Source: Beijerinckiaceae bacterium (GTDB taxonomy: Bacteria; Pseudomonadota; Alphaproteobacteria; Rhizobiales; Beijerinckiaceae). From it: a stretch of DNA of 64,000 nt. Location: the NCBI GenBank assembly GCA_019745195.1, contig JAIETL010000010.1, positions 39,470 to 103,469 on the forward strand. The letters run 5' to 3'. Position 1 is the first letter of the stretch. Each line of letters opens with the position of its first letter. This document shows, in pieces, positions 19,107 through 32,857 of the stretch. A model generated the notes under the pieces. It was given only the letters and a program-made list of their open reading frames with translations, ran no database searches and was not told where the DNA came from. The position numbers were made by a program, and so were the translations under genes.

Positions 19107-20186
19107 ATGTTGCGTGTCCGTGACGACCAGAAGGCGGACGCGCGCGCGCCCGCCGGCCAGTTCTTGACCCGAGACAGGATAGGCAGACCCGCAGGCGCGA
19201 TGCGCAGTGCGGCGCTCGGTCTGTTCGGGCTTGCGCTCGGCGCAGGCGGCGTGGTGCTGACCGTCTCGGTCGTCCAGGCCGAGAATGACGCCGGCATCCG
19301 GGCCTTCTTCACCGATCAGGCCCCGCGGCATGCCGTGCGCTACGCGGCCCCGCCGCCGGTTGCCTACAGCTCGACCAGAGCCTATGCCCCCGCAGAAGGG
19401 CGCTGGTACCAGAACGTCTTCCAGCAGCGCCCGGATGGTCGCCTCGCCCAGCCGGCGCTCGAGCTCAATCCGTTCAAGCCGCGCGGCACGGCCGCCGCCG
19501 CGCCGCCCCGGCCGAAGAAGACCCAGCAGGTCGCCGCCCGGCTTGACACCGTCTCAGGCGCGGCGGATGTGGCGCGCACCATCTGCGTGCGCCTCTGCGA
19601 TGGCTTCCATGCGCCGATCGGCTATCTGCGTTCGCAGGCCGAGATGAAGGGCCATGAGGCGCTTTGCCAGGCGATGAACCCCGGAATCCCGGTCAAGGTC
19701 TTCCGCGTCGCCGCCGGCGCCGACACCATCGACGACGCGCAGGCCGCCGACGGCAAGCGCTACCGGGCCCTGCCCGTCGCCTATGGTCACGAGAAATCCG
19801 CCGATCCGGCCTGCCGCCCGGCGATCGTCCAGGCTGGCGAGCGCCGCGTCTCGCTGTTGCGCGACTTCACGCTGCGTCCCGGCGACAGCGTCGTGCTCGA
19901 CGGCAAGGTGCGGACCTTCGCCGGCTCGCAGCGCTGGCCCTATCGGGCGCAGGACTTCCGCGATTTCCGCAGCTCCGCCGAGCTCAGCACGGGCCAGCGT
20001 CGGCAAATCGACGCGCTGGTCGGCATTTCCCGGAAGGAAGCGCAGGCCACAAGCCTTCGCCGCCAGATGCGCCTGCGCGAGGCGAGCGTCCAGGACGACA
20101 CCGTCGCCAACGACGCGACAGCCCTGCGCGGCACGCTCGATCCGGCGGCGCGCGGTACGGTCCGCATCATTCCGATCTCGCGCTGA
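19107..20186 (+). CDS. DUF2865 domain protein
   Basis: The 359-residue product has a hydrophobic segment near residues 34-58 (ALGLFGLALGAGGVVLTVSV), then a variable Pro-rich stretch. A DUF2865 core at about 150-290 contains RTICVRLCDGFHAPIGYL, CQAMNPGIPVKVFR and RDFTLRPGDSVVLDGKVRTF. This family is nearly confined to Hyphomicrobiales and has no known function; the paired cysteines and signal suggest a periplasmic protein. GGAG lies 8 nt before the ATG. A CtrA-like TTAA-N7-TAAA site lies about 55 bp upstream. Confidence 0.85.
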   Translation: MLRVRDDQKADARAPAGQFLTRDRIGRPAGAMRSAALGLFGLALGAGGVVLTVSVVQAENDAGIRAFFTDQAPRHAVRYAAPPPVAYSSTRAYAPAEGRWYQNVFQQRPDGRLAQPALELNPFKPRGTAAAAPPRPKKTQQVAARLDTVSGAADVARTICVRLCDGFHAPIGYLRSQAEMKGHEALCQAMNPGIPVKVFRVAAGADTIDDAQAADGKRYRALPVAYGHEKSADPACRPAIVQAGERRVSLLRDFTLRPGDSVVLDGKVRTFAGSQRWPYRAQDFRDFRSSAELSTGQRRQIDALVGISRKEAQATSLRRQMRLREASVQDDTVANDATALRGTLDPAARGTVRIIPISR

Positions 20187-20276
20187 GCCGGCATCGGCAT
20201 AGTCCTGCGGCATGTGGAAGGAGCGCGAAGCGCCCCTTCCAATGACTGTGACCACAATCCAACTTTGATGAATTCT

Positions 20277-20345
20277 AATCTCGATACAGCTTAGAAGACT
20301 TATAACTATCTGATTTGACAGTCTTTTTTGTTGACGATCGAGATT
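20277..20345. promoter_or_regulatory. AT-rich control region of the iron-type ABC genes, with dyad
   Basis: A markedly AT-rich island in GC-rich surroundings. It is framed by an exact 9-nt inverted repeat, AATCTCGAT (20277-20285) and ATCGAGATT (20337-20345). Inside is TTAGAA-GAC-TTATAA (20291-20305), a partial match to the Irr-type iron control element (TTTAGAA-N3-TTCTAAA). The position, 65-130 bp before the binding-protein start, fits a promoter/operator. Assignment to Irr is inference. Confidence 0.4.
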
Positions 20346-20408
20346 GGTCGCTCTACCGCTCCGGCTCATCGCGCCGCCTGACTTGGCCTGATCCCGAAGG
20401 AGCGAACC

Positions 20409-21422
20409 ATGAAGCCGACGACCTCCCTCTCCGCTCTCGCTGTCGCGTCGTGCCTGTTTGCCGCGCCCGCGCTCGCCCAGAGCGTCAATCTCTACACCAC
20501 CCGCGAGCCCGGCCTGCTCAACCCGGTTCTGGAGGCCTTCACCAAGGACACCGGCGTCAAGGTCAATGCCGTGTTCCTGAAGGACGGGCTGCAGGAGCGC
20601 GTCGCGGCCGAGGGCGCCAACAGCCCCGCCGACGTGATGCTGCTGGTCGATGTCGGCCAGATCGACGCGCTGGCCCAGGCCGGCATTACTCAAGCCATCC
20701 AGTCGCCCGCCGTCGACAAGGCGGTTCCGGCCCAGTTGCGCGGCGCCGGCAACAACTGGGTCACGCTGACCAAGCGCGCCCGCATCGTCGTCGTCTCGAA
20801 GGACCGCGTGAAGCAGGATGCGATCACCTATGAAGAGCTTGCCGACCCCAAATGGAAGGGCAGGTTCTGCATCCGCGCCGGCCAGCACCCCTACAACAAC
20901 GCCTTCTTCGCCGCCTATCTCGCCCGCAACGGCGCCGAGAAGACGGAGACCTATCTCAAGGCGCTCAAGGCCAACACAGCCCGCAAGCCCGGCGGCGGCG
21001 ACCGCGAGGTGGCGCGCGACATCCTGTCGGGCCAGTGCGACATCGCCATCATCAACACCTACTATATCGGGCTGATGAGCCAGGCGAAGAACGAGCAGAA
21101 GGGCTGGTACGACGCGATCAAGCCGCTCAAGACCACCTTCGCCAATGGCGGCACGCATGTGAACGTCTCGGCCGCCGCCATCGCCAAGAACGCGCCGAAC
21201 AAGGCCGAGGCCGTCAAGCTGATCGAATACATGCTCAGCGAGAAGGCCCAGACCCTCTATGCCGACGGCAATTTCGAGTTCCCGGTCAACCCGGACGTGA
21301 AGGAAAGCGCCGCCGTCAAGCTGCTCGGCGCGATCACGCCCGATACGACACCACTGGGCGACGTCGCCAAGAACCGCAAGGCCGCGGCCGATCTCGTCGA
21401 CAAGGTTGGCTTCGACAATTGA
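20409..21422 (+). CDS. Fe(3+)-type ABC transporter substrate-binding protein
   Basis: The 337-residue periplasmic protein has a Sec signal (LAVASCLFAAPALAQ-S). It shows the FutA/FbpA pattern: VNLYTTREPGLLNPVLEAF, GANSPADVMLLVDVGQID, WVTLTKRARIVVVSKDRV, GRFCIRAGQHPYNNAFFAAY and the tyrosine pair IINTYYIGLM that coordinates iron in relatives. The AAGGAG box lies 6 nt before ATG. It overlaps the downstream permease gene by 4 nt. Ferric iron is the likely ligand; a related metal is possible. Confidence 0.9.
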   Translation: MKPTTSLSALAVASCLFAAPALAQSVNLYTTREPGLLNPVLEAFTKDTGVKVNAVFLKDGLQERVAAEGANSPADVMLLVDVGQIDALAQAGITQAIQSPAVDKAVPAQLRGAGNNWVTLTKRARIVVVSKDRVKQDAITYEELADPKWKGRFCIRAGQHPYNNAFFAAYLARNGAEKTETYLKALKANTARKPGGGDREVARDILSGQCDIAIINTYYIGLMSQAKNEQKGWYDAIKPLKTTFANGGTHVNVSAAAIAKNAPNKAEAVKLIEYMLSEKAQTLYADGNFEFPVNPDVKESAAVKLLGAITPDTTPLGDVAKNRKAAADLVDKVGFDN

Positions 21423-23095
21423 GCCTGAGCCTTCCTGCCTCTCATCCGCGACGGTCGCCACCCCAGTGGCGGCCGTCGAGCCGTTTCGTCTGGGCGGTGC
21501 TGCTGGGGGCCTGCCTCGTCGCTCTGCCGCTGCTGGCCCTGGCCGCGACGGCCCTGTCCTGGCAGGCTGCGTCGATCTGGCCGCATCTGGCCGCCAACGT
21601 CATCCCGCAGGCGCTGGGCGGCACGGTCGCCTTGCTCGCGGGCGTCGGTCTTGCCTGCGCCGTCATCGGCGTCGGTACGGCCTGGCTGGTGACGCAGTAC
21701 GAGTTCCCCGGCCGCCGCGCCTTCGAATGGGCGCTCGTGCTGCCGCTGGCGATGCCGACCTACATCACGGCCTATATCTACGTCGATTTCCTCGGCTTCC
21801 AGGGTCCGCTGCAGACCGCTCTGCGGGCGCTGACAGGCTGGCGCAGCCTGCGGGACTACTGGTTTCCCGATCCGCGCAATCTCGCGGGCGCGATCTTCGT
21901 GATGGCGATCGTGCTCTACCCTTATGTCTATCTCAGCGTCCGGGCGCTGTTTGGGCTGCAGAGCGCCAGCATCGTCGAGTCCGGACGGACGCTGGGCGCG
22001 ACGCCTCGGCAGCTCTTCTGGCGCATCGGCCTGCCGCTGGCGCGGCCGGCGCTGGCGGCCGGCCTGACGCTGGCGCTGCTGGAGGCGCTCAACGACATCG
22101 GCGCCAGCGAGCATCTCGGCGTGCGCACCCTGACGCTTTCGATCTATACGACCTGGCTAAACCGCGGTTCGCTGGCCGGCGCGGCCCAGATCGCCTGCAT
22201 CATGCTGCTCTTCGTCGTCGCGCTGATCCTGATCGAGTCCAGGCTGCGCGGTCAGCGGCGATTCGCGCTGTCGGTGCGCCAGCCGCGTGCGGTCGGCCGC
22301 ACGCGGCTCGGCGGCCGGGCTGCGGCTCTGGCCATGCTGGCCTGCGCCCTGCCCGTTCTGCTCGGCGCCGTCCTGCCGATCACCTTTCTGGCCTCGGAGG
22401 TGATCCGCCGGAATCTTCTGACGCAGATCGATGGCGCTCTGCTGGTCCATCTCGGTCACACCATGCTGCTCTCGGGGCTGGCGGCCGCGATCGTCGTGGC
22501 GCTGGGCTTGAGCATCGCCGCCGGTGCGCGCCAGGGCCGCGAGCCCTGGCTGCCGGGCGCCCTGCGCATTGCCTGCCTTGGCTATGCCCTGCCCGGCGCG
22601 GTGCTGGCGCTGGGCCTGCTCGGCCCGCTAGCAGCCTTCGACAACGGCTTCGCCAATGCGATGATCGCATGGTTCGGGCTCAATCCCGGCCTGCTCCTGA
22701 TCGGCTCGGGCGCAGCGCTGGTGATCGCCTATGTCGTGCGTTTCCTCTCGATCGCGATCGGCGGAATCGAAAGCGGCCTGTCGCGAATTTCTCCGCGCGT
22801 CGACGATGCGGCGCGCGCGCTCGGCGCAGGCTCAACCGAAGTGCTGCGCCGCCTGCATTGGCCGCTGGCGCGGCCTGCGATCGCGGCCGCGGCACTGCTC
22901 GTCTTCGTCGACTGCATGAAGGAACTGCCGGCCACGCTGCTGTTGCGGCCGCTTAATGTCGAGACGCTGGCCACGATCGTCTACGGGCATGCCTCGCGCG
23001 GCTCCTTCGAGGACGGCGCGCTGGCCGGGCTGCTGATCGTGCTGGCCGGGCTCTACCCGGCGATCATCCTGGCGCGCGCCGGGGCAAAGCCGTGA
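21419..23095 (+). CDS. Iron-type ABC transporter permease (fused double permease, FbpB-like)
   Basis: The 558-residue protein has 12 predicted membrane helices and two binding-protein-dependent transport modules. The coupling helices are ESGRTLGATPRQLFWRIGLP (about residue 185-204) and DDAARALGAGSTEVLRRLHW (about 462-481). Two fused modules are normal for FbpB. The start is most likely TTG at 21419, overlapping the stop of the binding protein as TTGA; no ATG exists near the N-terminus. The partner ATPase gene is absent: the next gene is AsmA-like. The system must borrow an ATPase encoded elsewhere. Confidence 0.9.
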   Translation: MSLSLPASHPRRSPPQWRPSSRFVWAVLLGACLVALPLLALAATALSWQAASIWPHLAANVIPQALGGTVALLAGVGLACAVIGVGTAWLVTQYEFPGRRAFEWALVLPLAMPTYITAYIYVDFLGFQGPLQTALRALTGWRSLRDYWFPDPRNLAGAIFVMAIVLYPYVYLSVRALFGLQSASIVESGRTLGATPRQLFWRIGLPLARPALAAGLTLALLEALNDIGASEHLGVRTLTLSIYTTWLNRGSLAGAAQIACIMLLFVVALILIESRLRGQRRFALSVRQPRAVGRTRLGGRAAALAMLACALPVLLGAVLPITFLASEVIRRNLLTQIDGALLVHLGHTMLLSGLAAAIVVALGLSIAAGARQGREPWLPGALRIACLGYALPGAVLALGLLGPLAAFDNGFANAMIAWFGLNPGLLLIGSGAALVIAYVVRFLSIAIGGIESGLSRISPRVDDAARALGAGSTEVLRRLHWPLARPAIAAAALLVFVDCMKELPATLLLRPLNVETLATIVYGHASRGSFEDGALAGLLIVLAGLYPAIILARAGAKP

Positions 23096-23211
23096 CGGCC
23101 ACCGTCTAAGCGGAAACCTCGCGTAACTCGACAATCCTCCGGCATCGGCATACACCGGACATCGCCTTTCCGAAGCCGGCGCGACGCCGGATTCGCCGTT
23201 CTCCCGGGCTC

Positions 23212-24972
23212 ATGACACGACGCTTCAAAATCCTTGCCGGATGTCTCGCCATTGGAGTGGCGCTGCTCGGGCTGCAATCCTGGGGCGTCGCCGTCGGCCG
23301 GGTCGAGACACAGGTCATCGCGGCGATCGAGCGCCGCACCGGCCTCGTCGTGACCGGGCTCGACAAGGCCGAGATCGCCCTGCTCCCGCTGCCCCGGATC
23401 AGCCTCTCCAACGTCGCCTTCAACCAGAAGGCAGGCCCTCTCGCCGGCAAGGCGCTGCGGCTGCGGGCGCGGCTGCGTCTGCTGTCGCTGGTCTCAGGCG
23501 AAATCGCTTTCGACCGGATCGATCTCGTCACCCCGCAGATCGACATCGCCGCCGGCGGCGAAGGCGACACGCTCGGGGACTGGTTCTCAGGCCCGCTCGC
23601 CCTGCTCGAGCCCCTGCTCAGCCAGAGCAAGATCGTCATCAGTTCGGGCTCGGTCTTCGTCAGATCGCAGGGTGCGATCCGCACCATCCTGCGCGACGTC
23701 AATCTCGTCGCCGGCGACCGCACGGCGCGGGATCCCCTCGTCATCGACGGATCGCTCAACTGGCGCGGCGTCCGCACCGAGGTCGCTCTGCTCTGGCCGA
23801 TGGCCGGCGAGCGTGCCCGGCTGAGCCTGAGCGCGACCTCGCCCCTGCTTTCGCTGCGCTTCGACGGCCTGCGCGCCGGACTGACCGAACCGGTGGTCAA
23901 CGGCCAGTTGACCCTGACGACACGCAGCCTGCCAGCCCTGCTCGAATGGTTCGGCGAGACGCCACGGCTCGCTGGCGCGATCGGCGCGCTGAACCTGTCC
24001 GCCGAGGCGTTGCTGAAGCCGCGCGAGGCTTCACTGAGCCAGGTCGTGGCCAGCCTTGATGGCGAACGGCTCGACGGCGCGATCAAGCTCGCCGATCTCG
24101 GCCCGCGCTGGGCGCTGTCTGGCACGCTTGCCGGCGCGACCCTCGATGTCGGCCGCGCCGCCGGGCGGCTCGGCCTGACGCCCTCGGCCTTCGGCCAGCG
24201 CGATACGACGCCGCTCGATTTCGAGGCCTGGACCAGCCACGACATCGACCTGCGGGTTTCGGTCGATGCGGCGCGCTTCCACGGCGCACGGCTGACCGAC
24301 CTCGCGACGCAGCTTCTCGTCCGCAAGGGGCGGTTCGAGGCGGCTCTGCTGCGCGGCAGCCTCTATGGCGGCGCGGCCAAGGGGCGCGTGCTCGCCGTGC
24401 AGGCGCCAGGCGGCGTCGATCTCAGGCTTCAGGCCGGTTTCGACCGGGTCAATCTCGGCCAGGCCGCGGCCGACATGCCCGATCTTGGCCGGCTGAGCGG
24501 AACTGGAAACCTGCAACTGGCGCTGGAGGGTGTCGGCGGCAGCTGGGAGGACATGCTGGCCTCGTTCAACGGCAAGGCCGGGCTCGTGCTGCGGCAGGGC
24601 GAGATCGGCGGCGTCGCCTTCGCCGATCTGCTGCGCCGGATCGAGCGCAACCCGGGCCTGGCCCTGCGCGACTGGCGGCAGGGCAAGACGGCGTTCGAGA
24701 CCGCGGCGCTGCAGGCCAATGTCGCAAACGGCATCGCGACGCTGTTCGATTCGCAGATGGCAGGGACCGCCTTCCGCCTTGCGCTTTCAGGGCAGGCCTC
24801 ACTGCCGGGTCGCTGGCTCGATATCGCCGCCCTGCTCTCGCCGCCGGGCGGCACGCCGAGGGTGCCCTTCCTGCTGCGCGGCCCGCTCGACGCGCCGACG
24901 CTCGAACTCGACGCCGACAGCGCCCGGCGAAACCCCGGCGGGCTGACCTTCCCGATCCAGCTCTCGCGCTGA
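23212..24972 (+). CDS. AsmA-family envelope protein
   Basis: The 586-residue product starts with a membrane anchor (FKILAGCLAIGVALLGLQSW). The AsmA N-terminal pattern follows, with RTGLVVTGLDKAEIALLPLP and RISLSNVAFNQKAGP, plus repeating beta-strand character typical of bridge-like lipid-transfer proteins. The C-terminal AsmA-2-like part contains GKAGLVLRQGEIGGVAFADL and LRRIERNPGLALRDWRQGKT. AsmA proteins sit in the periplasm and influence outer-membrane assembly or phospholipid traffic. It is convergent with gyrA, with only 17 bp between stops. Confidence 0.85.
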   Translation: MTRRFKILAGCLAIGVALLGLQSWGVAVGRVETQVIAAIERRTGLVVTGLDKAEIALLPLPRISLSNVAFNQKAGPLAGKALRLRARLRLLSLVSGEIAFDRIDLVTPQIDIAAGGEGDTLGDWFSGPLALLEPLLSQSKIVISSGSVFVRSQGAIRTILRDVNLVAGDRTARDPLVIDGSLNWRGVRTEVALLWPMAGERARLSLSATSPLLSLRFDGLRAGLTEPVVNGQLTLTTRSLPALLEWFGETPRLAGAIGALNLSAEALLKPREASLSQVVASLDGERLDGAIKLADLGPRWALSGTLAGATLDVGRAAGRLGLTPSAFGQRDTTPLDFEAWTSHDIDLRVSVDAARFHGARLTDLATQLLVRKGRFEAALLRGSLYGGAAKGRVLAVQAPGGVDLRLQAGFDRVNLGQAAADMPDLGRLSGTGNLQLALEGVGGSWEDMLASFNGKAGLVLRQGEIGGVAFADLLRRIERNPGLALRDWRQGKTAFETAALQANVANGIATLFDSQMAGTAFRLALSGQASLPGRWLDIAALLSPPGGTPRVPFLLRGPLDAPTLELDADSARRNPGGLTFPIQLSR

Positions 24973-24989
24973 CAGGCAGCCGGCGGCGG

Positions 24990-27782
<2,793 letters not shown>

Positions 27783-27994
27783 GGGGAAAGGTCCCGATTC
27801 CTGTTGTTTTTCAGGCTTCTGGCTATCCGATTCCGTGTCAGGAAGCCAGCGAAACAGGCCAATCTCAACATGAATTTTTGCTAATCTAAATCAATAGCTT
27901 AGACCTGTTTTCTGAATCGATTCCGGAACCGCCGCAGCAATCCCGCCGCAATTGCCGGGTGACGGGCGCGACACGGCGTGCCTAACTCGTCGCC

Positions 27995-28627
27995 ATGACC
28001 CTTGATTTCCTCACCTCCGCCCTCGTCACGCTGTTGGTCACGGTCGATCCGCCGGGGCTGGCGCCGATCTTCCTGTCGCTGACGCGCGGCATGTCCGACG
28101 GCGAACGCCGGCAGGTCGCGATCCGCGCCTGCATCATCGCCTTCGGCATCATGGCCTTCTTCGGCGTGGCGGGAGACGTGGTGCTCAACGCGCTCGGCGT
28201 CTCGCTGCCGGCCTTCCGCATCGCCGGCGGGCTTCTGCTGTTCTGGATCGCCTTCGAGATGGTGTTCGAGCGCCGCAACGAGCGCAAGGCGCAGACGGTC
28301 GAGACCGCGATCACGCAGGATCACATTCGCAACGTCGCCGCCTTCCCGCTCGCGATCCCGCTGATGGCCGGCCCCGGCGCGCTGACCGCGATGATGCTGC
28401 TGGCCGGCCGCGCCGGCGGCGACCCGCTGCTGCTCTCGGGGCTGGCCGCGATCTGCTTCCTTGTCGTCGCGAGCTGTCTGCTCTGCTTCTTCGCGGCGAC
28501 GCCGATCGCAAAACTGCTCGGCGTCACCGGCAATGTCGTGCTGACGCGCCTGCTCGGCGTCATCCTGGCGGCGCTGGCCGTCCAGTTCGTGATCGATGGG
28601 GTGCGGGCGGCGATCCGGGCCGTTTGA
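27995..28627 (+). CDS. MarC-family integral membrane protein
   Basis: The 210-residue protein has six hydrophobic segments and MarC features: the N-terminal [40 protein letters not shown] and [20 protein letters not shown]. The family (UPF0056) was once linked to multiple antibiotic resistance, but its function is unsettled. It is divergent from gyrA across a 212-bp, locally AT-rich spacer (27830-27900) that should hold both promoters; I could not define their boxes. Confidence 0.88.
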   Translation: MTLDFLTSALVTLLVTVDPPGLAPIFLSLTRGMSDGERRQVAIRACIIAFGIMAFFGVAGDVVLNALGVSLPAFRIAGGLLLFWIAFEMVFERRNERKAQTVETAITQDHIRNVAAFPLAIPLMAGPGALTAMMLLAGRAGGDPLLLSGLAAICFLVVASCLLCFFAATPIAKLLGVTGNVVLTRLLGVILAALAVQFVIDGVRAAIRAV

Positions 28628-28730
28628 CGGAGCCCAAGTTGCGCGGCTTCGCACTGACAAAGCCCGCGACCGCGCTATAACGCGAGCCAAGGAGCGACGG
28701 CTCCAGCCTGACATCCGGGAGGACAGAGAC

Positions 28731-29903
28731 ATGCTCGCCAACGCGCCGCGCCCGTTCAATTTCGATCTCGGCGAGACCGCCGACGCGATCCGCGACACGG
28801 TCCAGAGCTTCGCGCAGGAGAAGATCGCCCCGCGCGCCGAGGCGATCGACCGGGACAACCAGTTCCCGCGCGATCTCTGGCCGCAGATGGGCGCGCTCGG
28901 CCTGCACGGCATCACCGTGAAAGAGGAAGATGGTGGCGCCGGGCTGGGCTATCTCGAGCATGTCGTGGCGATCGAGGAGGTGTCCCGCGCCTCGGCTTCG
29001 GTCGGCCTGAGCTATGGCGCGCACAGCAATCTCTGCATCAACCAGATCGCCCGCAACGGCAACGCCGCCCAGAAGGCGAAGTACCTGCCGAAACTGATCT
29101 CGGGCGAGCATGTCGGCGCGCTCGCGATGTCGGAGCCCGGCGCGGGTTCGGACGTCGTCTCGATGAAGACGAAAGCGGTCAAGAAGGGCGACCGCTATGT
29201 CCTCACCGGCAACAAGATGTGGATCACCAACGGGCCGATCGCCGAGACGCTGGTGGTCTACGCCAAGACCGATCCGGAGGCCGGCTCGCGCGGCATCTCC
29301 GCCTTCCTGATCGAGAAGGGGATGAAGGGTTTTTCGACCCATCAGAAGCTCGACAAGCTCGGCATGCGCGGCTCCGACACCTGCGAGCTCGTCTTCGAGG
29401 AGTGCGAGGTGCCTGAGGAAAACGTGCTTGGCGCGGTCGGGCGCGGCGTCAACGTGCTGATGTCGGGGCTCGATTACGAACGCGTCGTGCTCTCGGCCGG
29501 CCCGCTCGGCATCATGCAGGCGGCGCTCGACGTGGTCATGCCCTATGTCCACGAACGCAAGCAGTTCGGCCAGTCGATCGGCCAGTTCCAGCTCGTGCAG
29601 GGCAAACTCGCCGACATGTATGTGATGATGAACGCCTGCAAGGCTTATGTTTACGCGGTGGCCAAGGCCTGCGACCGGGGCGAGACGACGCGGGAGGACG
29701 CAGCCGGCGCGATCCTGATCTCGGCCGAGAAGGCGACGCAGATCGCGCTCGACGCGATCCAGCTTCTGGGCGGCAACGGCTATATCAACGACTATCCGAC
29801 CGGGCGGCTGCTGCGCGACGCAAAACTCTACGAGATCGGCGCAGGCACGAGCGAGATCAGGCGCATGCTGATCGGCCGGGAGCTGTTCGAGAAGACGAAG
29901 TAG
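28731..29903 (+). CDS. ivd: Isovaleryl-CoA dehydrogenase
   Basis: The 390-residue FAD enzyme oxidises isovaleryl-CoA to 3-methylcrotonyl-CoA in leucine catabolism, feeding the MccB reaction (gene at 1.2 kb). Acyl-CoA dehydrogenase motifs are [29 protein letters not shown], and [20 protein letters not shown] near the C-terminus. The catalytic Glu lies in [17 protein letters not shown] (E250), the position characteristic of isovaleryl-CoA dehydrogenases rather than other family members. The ATG at 28731 follows GGGAGG; longer in-frame starts lack support. Three bp separate it from the next gene. Confidence 0.94.
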   Translation: MLANAPRPFNFDLGETADAIRDTVQSFAQEKIAPRAEAIDRDNQFPRDLWPQMGALGLHGITVKEEDGGAGLGYLEHVVAIEEVSRASASVGLSYGAHSNLCINQIARNGNAAQKAKYLPKLISGEHVGALAMSEPGAGSDVVSMKTKAVKKGDRYVLTGNKMWITNGPIAETLVVYAKTDPEAGSRGISAFLIEKGMKGFSTHQKLDKLGMRGSDTCELVFEECEVPEENVLGAVGRGVNVLMSGLDYERVVLSAGPLGIMQAALDVVMPYVHERKQFGQSIGQFQLVQGKLADMYVMMNACKAYVYAVAKACDRGETTREDAAGAILISAEKATQIALDAIQLLGGNGYINDYPTGRLLRDAKLYEIGAGTSEIRRMLIGRELFEKTK

Positions 29904-29906
29904 CCG

Positions 29907-30422
29907 ATGCCCCTCTACTTCGCCTACGGCCTCAACATGGACCCGGTCGGGATGGCCGATCGCTGTCCGCGCGCGCGCGCGCTCGGCCTCGCCCGCCTGC
30001 CGCGCCACCGCTTCATCGTCACCACGGACGGCTACGCCTCGGTGATCCGCGACCCGCGCGATGAGGTCAATGGCGTTCTCTGGGATTGTTCGCTCAGTGA
30101 CATCCGCACGCTCGACACCTTCGAGGACATCGCCAGCGGCCTCTACGTCAAGATCAGCCAGCCGGTGATCGTGCCCGGCGGGGCGAAGCGGGCACTGGTC
30201 TATATCGGGCGCTCGGGGACGGTCGGGAAACCGAAGCCGGGGTACATGGAGACCGTGATCGCCAGCGCCAGACACTGGGGATTGCCCGAGGCTTACATCG
30301 CCAACATGACTCGGTTCGCGAAGGGACCGACTCTAGATGTGAAGGGGCTTGCCGCCGGCGACGAACCGCTGCCTCCCGGCCCGGTGAACGGCGTGCGACC
30401 GAGGGCATTCGCGCCGAAGTAG
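29907..30422 (+). CDS. Gamma-glutamylcyclotransferase-like (AIG2/GGCT fold) protein
   Basis: The 171-residue product opens with LYFAYGLNMDPVGMADRCPR, a match to the FAYGSN(L/M) substrate loop of GGCT-like proteins. Continuations are VNGVLWDCSLSDIRTLDTFE (the glutamate of LD-x-FE is the expected catalytic acid) and MARHWGLP-like text ASARHWGLPEAYIANMTRF. GGCT-like enzymes cyclise gamma-glutamyl groups to 5-oxoproline; the physiological substrate here is unknown. It starts 3 nt after the ivd stop without a clear ribosome-binding site of its own, implying co-translation with ivd. Confidence 0.82.
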   Translation: MPLYFAYGLNMDPVGMADRCPRARALGLARLPRHRFIVTTDGYASVIRDPRDEVNGVLWDCSLSDIRTLDTFEDIASGLYVKISQPVIVPGGAKRALVYIGRSGTVGKPKPGYMETVIASARHWGLPEAYIANMTRFAKGPTLDVKGLAAGDEPLPPGPVNGVRPRAFAPK

Positions 30423-30537
30423 CGCATGTTTCCTCTCCGCCTCGATCGCTCGCCGAAACGTACTCCTCCCTTCCCCACAAGGGGGAGGGGCTCCCGCATT
30501 TCGACTGCCTACCGGACAGAGCCACAGGCTGGCAGCC

Positions 30538-32349
<1,812 letters not shown>

Positions 32350-32672
32350 GAGATCATCCAGCCCCGCCAAGGGCAGGCTCCGAAAAACGCGGAGTCGGCA
32401 AAACGCGCCGGGCTCCAGCAAAAAATGACGACGCGATGGAAAAAGGCTCAGGGACCGCTCAGGCGGGCCACGGGCGAATCCGGCCTAGCGGCGGGACATT
32501 CGCGGGGAGCTGAACTTGATGATGAATTCCATTCAGCCCTCCCTTTTCTGATTTGGAGCCTGCAGGCACGATAAGCGGGCGGATGCGGATCGCGCAAGTT
32601 GTGTTTCGCGCATGGGGCGATTGCGGGAGACGCTAGGTGTCACCTTCTCCCCTGGGGAAGGGAAAACCCGCC
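32350..32672. other. Intergenic stretch upstream of the ABC exporter
   Basis: This 323-bp gap on the 5' side of the ABC exporter holds no convincing long gene. I see a candidate 15-residue leader frame at 32485-32532 (minus strand), several short GC hairpins (for example CTCCG-N7-CGGAG just before the exporter) and a short GGGGAAGGG-type palindromic remnant near 32647-32664. Confidence 0.5.
32485..32532 (-). CDS. Candidate 15-residue leader peptide
   Basis: An ATG at 32532 follows AAAAGGGAGGGCTGA, one of the best ribosome-binding sites in the window. It opens the frame MEFIIKFSSPRMSRR ending in TAG. It lies 135 nt upstream of, and in the same direction as, the ABC exporter. Short well-translated frames in this position can act in attenuation. 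No conserved stalling motif was recognised, so this may be chance. Confidence 0.3.
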   Translation of the reverse strand: MEFIIKFSSPRMSRR

Positions 32673-32849
32673 TCACTTCCAGAACAGCGCCACCAATCTC
32701 ACCGCGATCAACAGCGCGAACGCCAGGATGATCGTGCCGACGACGCGATGGCGCTTGGCGCGGTCGGGAAACTGTTTCGCGAACATCCGCCCCAGCGGCT
32801 TGCGGAACAGGAAGCCGATGACGGCCAGAACGATCAGGATATGGGACAA
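32673..32849 (-). CDS. Small two-helix membrane protein, unknown
   Basis: The frame reads MSHILIVLAVIGFLFRKPLG, then RMFAKQFPDRAKRHRVVGTI and ILAFALLIAVRLVALFWK: two hydrophobic helices joined by a basic loop, 58 residues from a TTG at 32849. An ATG at 32915 would add 22 residues overlapping the upstream rhodanese gene. The gene begins within 10 nt of the rhodanese stop, so the pair is probably co-transcribed. I recognise no family. Its coding status rests on the hydrophobic pattern and operon position. Confidence 0.5.
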   Translation of the reverse strand: MSHILIVLAVIGFLFRKPLGRMFAKQFPDRAKRHRVVGTIILAFALLIAVRLVALFWK

Positions 32850-32857
32850 GAGCGCGC

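Noticed and set aside
20852..21418. Upstream extension of the ABC permease frame through the binding-protein gene
   Set aside because: The extension is the out-of-frame shadow of the binding protein; membrane segments begin only after 21.48 kb and a TTGA overlap start exists.
23106..24326. 406-codon minus-strand frame over the AsmA-like gene
   Set aside because: It is Ser/Arg-rich without domain features; the plus-strand AsmA motif order and membrane anchor are convincing.
30461..30490. CTCCCTTCCCC/GGGGGAGGG inverted repeat as a terminator
   Set aside because: It has no T-tract and lies 40 bp past the GGCT-like stop in a stretch resembling degraded repeat sequence; kept only as an observation.
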